Shown here: piece after piece, positions 5,151 through 8,338 of the stretch | Layout: each line of letters starts with the position of its first letter | Numbering within the stretch: the stretch's first letter is position 1 | From: Bacillota bacterium | GTDB taxonomy: Bacteria > Bacillota > Bacilli > Calditerricolales > Calditerricolaceae | NCBI GenBank assembly: GCA_017577925.1 | Contig: PKQU01000091.1 | Coordinates: 1 to 8,338 of the forward strand | Direction of reading: 5' to 3' | DNA: 8,338 nt | The notes under the pieces: model-generated | Databases searched by the model: none | What the model was told of the DNA's origin: nothing | Seen by the model: only the letters and a program-made list of their open reading frames with translations | Position numbers and translations under genes: made by a program

Positions 5151-8100
5151 ATGATCAAGCCCTTCCGCAAAGTCCTCGTGGCCAACCGCGGCGAGATCGC
5201 CATCCGCATCTTCCGCGCCTGCACCGAGCTGGGCATGCGCACGGTGGCCATCTACTCGGAACAGGACAGCACCTCCCTCCACCGCTACAAGGCTGACGAG
5301 GCCTACCTCGTCGGCGCGGGCAAGGGGCCCATCGAGGCCTACCTCGACATCAACGGCATCATTGAGATCGCCAAGCGCAACGACGTCGATGCCATCCACC
5401 CCGGCTACGGCTTTCTGGCCGAAAACGCGGAATTTGCCCGACGCTGCGAAGCGGCGGGTATCACCTTCATCGGCCCCCGCCCGGAACAGATCGAAATCTT
5501 CGGCGACAAGGTGAAGGCCCGCCAGTTGGCCAAATCGTGCGGCGTGCCGATCATCCCCGGCACGGAGGAGCCGATCGAGCACCTGCAGGACGCCCTTCGC
5601 TTTGCCAAGACCCACGGTTACCCCGTCATCATCAAGGCGGCGGCCGGCGGCGGCGGGCGGGGAATGCGCATCGTACGCACGCCGGCGGAGCTGGAGCAGG
5701 CCTACGAACGGGCGCGCTCGGAGGCCCGCTCGGCCTTCGGCAACCCGGCCGTGTACCTGGAGAAGTACCTCGAGCGGCCCAAGCACATCGAGGTGCAGAT
5801 TCTCGGCGACACATACGGGAACCTCGTCCACCTGTACGAGCGCGACTGCTCGATCCAGCGGCGACATCAGAAGCTGGTGGAGGTGGCACCGAGCCTGTCC
5901 CTTTCGCCCGAGCTGCGTGAGGCGATCTGCGACGCCGCCGTCCGCCTGATGAAGGCAGTGGGGTACGTCAACGCCGGCACGGTGGAGTTCCTCGTCACCC
6001 CCGACGGGCAGTTCTACTTCATCGAGGTCAACCCGCGCATCCAGGTGGAGCACACCATTACCGAGCTGGTCACCGGCATCGACATCGTCCAGGCGCAGAT
6101 CCGCATCGCCCAGGGCTATGCCCTGCACGATCCGGAAGTGGGCGTTCCGCCGCAGGAGAAGGTCGAAACGCGCGGCTACGCCATCCAGTGCCGCGTCACG
6201 ACGGAAGATCCGGAAAACAACTTCGTCCCCGACACGGGTCGCCTGCTCGCCTACCGCTCGGGCGGAGGCTTCGGCGTGCGCCTCGACGCGGGCAACGCCT
6301 TCACCGGAGCCGTCATCTCGCCCCACTACGATTCGCTTCTCGTGAAGATCTCCACGTGGGGCAATACCTTTGAGCAGGCGGCGGCCAAGATGCTGCGCAC
6401 GCTGCGCGAGTTCCGCATCCGCGGCGTCAAGACGAACATCCCCTTCCTGGAGAACGTCGTCAGCCATCCCGACTTCCGCTCCGGGCAGTACGATACGTCC
6501 TTCATCGACACGAAGCCGGAGCTGTTCGTCTTCCCGCCCAAGCGCGACCGGGGGACGAAGCTGCTCACCTACATCGGCAACGTTGTGGTCAACGGCTTTC
6601 CCGGACTGAAGAAGGAGAAAAAGCCGAGCTTCCCGCCGCCGCGTCTGCCGAAGGTGCCCTACGACACGCCCTACCCCGAGGGAACCAAGCAGATCCTCGA
6701 CCGCGAGGGCCCCGAAGGGCTTGTGCGGTGGATTCGCGACCAGAAACGGGTGCTCGTCACCGACACCACGTTCCGCGACGCCCACCAGTCCCTCTTGGCC
6801 ACGCGGGTGCGCACCTACGACCTCGTGCGCGTCGCCGAGGCGACGGGCAAGCTGGCATCCGGCCTCTTCTCGCTGGAAATGTGGGGCGGGGCCACCTTCG
6901 ACGTGGCCATGCGGTTCCTGAAGGAATGTCCATGGGAACGACTGGAAAAGTTGCGCGAGAAGATCCCCAACATCCTCTTTCAGATGCTCCTGCGGGGAGC
7001 CAACGCCGTCGGGTACGCCAACTACCCCGACAACGTGATCCGGGCCTTCATCAAGGAAGCGGCCCGGGCGGGCATCGATGTGTTCCGCATCTTCGACAGC
7101 CTCAACTGGGTCGACAACATGCGCGTGGCCATCGAGGCGGTGCGCGAGGAAGGCAAGGTGGCCGAGGCGGCCATCTGCTACACCGGCGACATCCACGACC
7201 CGAGCCGGCCCAAGTACAACCTCCGGTACTACGTGGAACTGGCCAAGGAGCTGGAGCGGGCCGGCGCGCACATCTTGGCCATCAAGGACATGGCCGGCCT
7301 CCTCAAGCCCTACGCCGCCTACGACCTCATCCGCGCCCTGAAGGATGCCGTTGACCTGCCCATCCACCTGCACACCCACGACACGAGCGGCAACGGCATG
7401 GCCACGCTGCTAAAGGCCATCGAGGCCGGCGTGGACATCGTCGACTGCGCGACGAGCGCCCTGTCCGGCCTCACGTCGCAGCCCAGCCTGAATGCCCTCG
7501 TCTACGCCCTCCAGCGTCACGAGCGCGACACCGGCCTCGATCCGGACGCGCTGCAGCAGCTGGACCACTACTGGGAGGACGTGCGCAAGTACTACAAGGG
7601 CTTTGAAAGCGGCCTCCTCGCGCCCAGCGCCGAGGTGTACCGGCACGAGATGCCCGGCGGCCAGTACAGCAACCTGCAGCAGCAGGCCAAGGCCGTAGGC
7701 CTGGAAGATCGCTGGGATGAGGTCAAGGAGATGTACGCCGTGGTCAACCGCCTGTTCGGCGACATCGTCAAGGTGACGCCGTCGTCGAAGGTGGTCGGCG
7801 ACATGGCCCTGTTCATGGTCCAAAACAACCTGACCGAGGACGACGTGTTCGAGAAGGGTCACGCGCTCTCCTTCCCCGACTCCGTCGTTCAGTTCTTCCA
7901 GGGCTACCTTGGCCAGCCCCCGGGCGGTTTCCCGCCGAAGCTGCAGGATATCATCCTCAAGGGGCGCGAGCCGATCACCTGCCGCCCCGGAGAGCTGCTG
8001 GAGCCGGTCGACTTCGACGCCCTTCGCCTGGAGGTGGAAGGGAAGGTCGGGCGGAAGGTCACCGACCGGGAACTGCTCTCGTATGTGATGTACCCGCAGG

Positions 8101-8338
8101 TGTTCCTCGACTATGCCCGGCACGTGCAGACCTACGGCGACGTCTCCGTGTTGGACACGCCCACCTTTTTCTACGGCCTGCGCCCGGGCGAGGAGATCGC
8201 CGTGGAGATCGAGCGCGGGAAGACGCTGATCATCAAGCTCCTGTCCGTCGGCGAGCTGCAGCAGGGCGGCCTGCGCACGGTGTACTTCGAGCTGAACGGC
8301 CAGCCGCGCGAGATCCTCATCCGCGACGAAAGCGCCCA
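5151..8338 (+). CDS. pyc: Pyruvate carboxylase (3' end cut by the window)
   Basis: The open frame runs uninterrupted from ATG 5151 to the window edge, about 1062 codons of an enzyme usually near 1145-1150. It carboxylates pyruvate to oxaloacetate using ATP, bicarbonate and covalently bound biotin, and works as a tetramer refilling the TCA cycle. The biotin carboxylase half has VLVANRGEIAIRI (8-20), the ATP-grasp glycine loop with K162 (KAAAGGGGRGMR), and E292-x-N294-x-R296-x-Q298-x-E300. The carboxyltransferase half has TDTTFRDAHQSLLATR with R542 and metal ligand D543, the lysine expected to be carbamylated K712 (AIKDMAGLLKP), metal ligands H741 and H743 (HLHTHD), and VKVT876PSSK. The tetramerisation/linker region follows. 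The C-terminal biotinyl domain with its MKM lysine is missing only because the window ends. It lies directly after alaT on the same strand. Confidence 0.96.
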   Translation, partial: MIKPFRKVLVANRGEIAIRIFRACTELGMRTVAIYSEQDSTSLHRYKADEAYLVGAGKGPIEAYLDINGIIEIAKRNDVDAIHPGYGFLAENAEFARRCEAAGITFIGPRPEQIEIFGDKVKARQLAKSCGVPIIPGTEEPIEHLQDALRFAKTHGYPVIIKAAAGGGGRGMRIVRTPAELEQAYERARSEARSAFGNPAVYLEKYLERPKHIEVQILGDTYGNLVHLYERDCSIQRRHQKLVEVAPSLSLSPELREAICDAAVRLMKAVGYVNAGTVEFLVTPDGQFYFIEVNPRIQVEHTITELVTGIDIVQAQIRIAQGYALHDPEVGVPPQEKVETRGYAIQCRVTTEDPENNFVPDTGRLLAYRSGGGFGVRLDAGNAFTGAVISPHYDSLLVKISTWGNTFEQAAAKMLRTLREFRIRGVKTNIPFLENVVSHPDFRSGQYDTSFIDTKPELFVFPPKRDRGTKLLTYIGNVVVNGFPGLKKEKKPSFPPPRLPKVPYDTPYPEGTKQILDREGPEGLVRWIRDQKRVLVTDTTFRDAHQSLLATRVRTYDLVRVAEATGKLASGLFSLEMWGGATFDVAMRFLKECPWERLEKLREKIPNILFQMLLRGANAVGYANYPDNVIRAFIKEAARAGIDVFRIFDSLNWVDNMRVAIEAVREEGKVAEAAICYTGDIHDPSRPKYNLRYYVELAKELERAGAHILAIKDMAGLLKPYAAYDLIRALKDAVDLPIHLHTHDTSGNGMATLLKAIEAGVDIVDCATSALSGLTSQPSLNALVYALQRHERDTGLDPDALQQLDHYWEDVRKYYKGFESGLLAPSAEVYRHEMPGGQYSNLQQQAKAVGLEDRWDEVKEMYAVVNRLFGDIVKVTPSSKVVGDMALFMVQNNLTEDDVFEKGHALSFPDSVVQFFQGYLGQPPGGFPPKLQDIILKGREPITCRPGELLEPVDFDALRLEVEGKVGRKVTDRELLSYVMYPQVFLDYARHVQTYGDVSVLDTPTFFYGLRPGEEIAVEIERGKTLIIKLLSVGELQQGGLRTVYFELNGQPREILIRDESA

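Noticed and set aside
5121..7379. A 752-codon open frame on the minus strand opposite pyc
   Set aside because: It is fully antisense to a strongly conserved pyruvate carboxylase. Its Val/Asp/Gly/His/Leu-rich composition is what GC-rich third positions produce, and it has no recognisable domain.
8280..8338. Pyruvate carboxylase lacking a biotinyl domain, as a possible natural truncation
   Set aside because: The frame is open to the last base, and the missing ~85 residues equal the size of the usual C-terminal biotinyl domain. The window edge explains it.

Overview
The window reads as ordinary chromosomal DNA of a GC-rich member of the Bacillales, possibly a thermophile. The evidence is gene content with close Bacillus counterparts (YutG-type PgpA, YjcG/YjcF, FabI, YugG/YugH = AlaR/AlaT, Pyc), strong AGGAGG-type ribosome binding sites, and heavy G/C bias at third codon positions. 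That bias opens many long antisense ORFs, which I treat as shadows. I cannot name the species. I see no insertion sequence, phage gene, CRISPR array or defence system, and nothing that amounts to a new multi-gene system.

Left part, minus strand (1-1190): two adjacent tRNA genes, both with a CAU anticodon (initiator Met, then probably Ile2), behind one clear promoter. Next come a 64-residue W/Y-rich protein I do not recognise and a YutG/LtrC-type phosphatidylglycerophosphatase-A-like gene with a TTG start. A strong inverted repeat lies between these two genes.

Middle part (about 1190-3300): a plus-strand pair, yjcG (2H phosphoesterase) and yjcF (GNAT acetyltransferase), in the same association as in Bacillus. 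It converges on minus-strand fabI (enoyl-ACP reductase) across a shared stem-loop terminator.

Right part, plus strand (3333-8338): alaR (Lrp/AsnC regulator), alaT (class I aminotransferase; ATGA overlap with alaR) and pyc (pyruvate carboxylase, 26 nt after alaT). The window edge cuts pyc off just before its biotinyl domain. The three genes look like one operon at the pyruvate node: alanine to pyruvate, then pyruvate to oxaloacetate. Two near-identical 21-bp direct repeats sit exactly at the predicted alaR transcription start and are the best candidate operator in the window.

All five promoters I propose carry a TGn extended -10. The most useful leads are the 21-bp repeat operator, the alaRT-pyc linkage, a YjcG whose first HxT motif reads HIK, the inverted repeat with alternative pairings downstream of yutG, and the unrecognised small protein.
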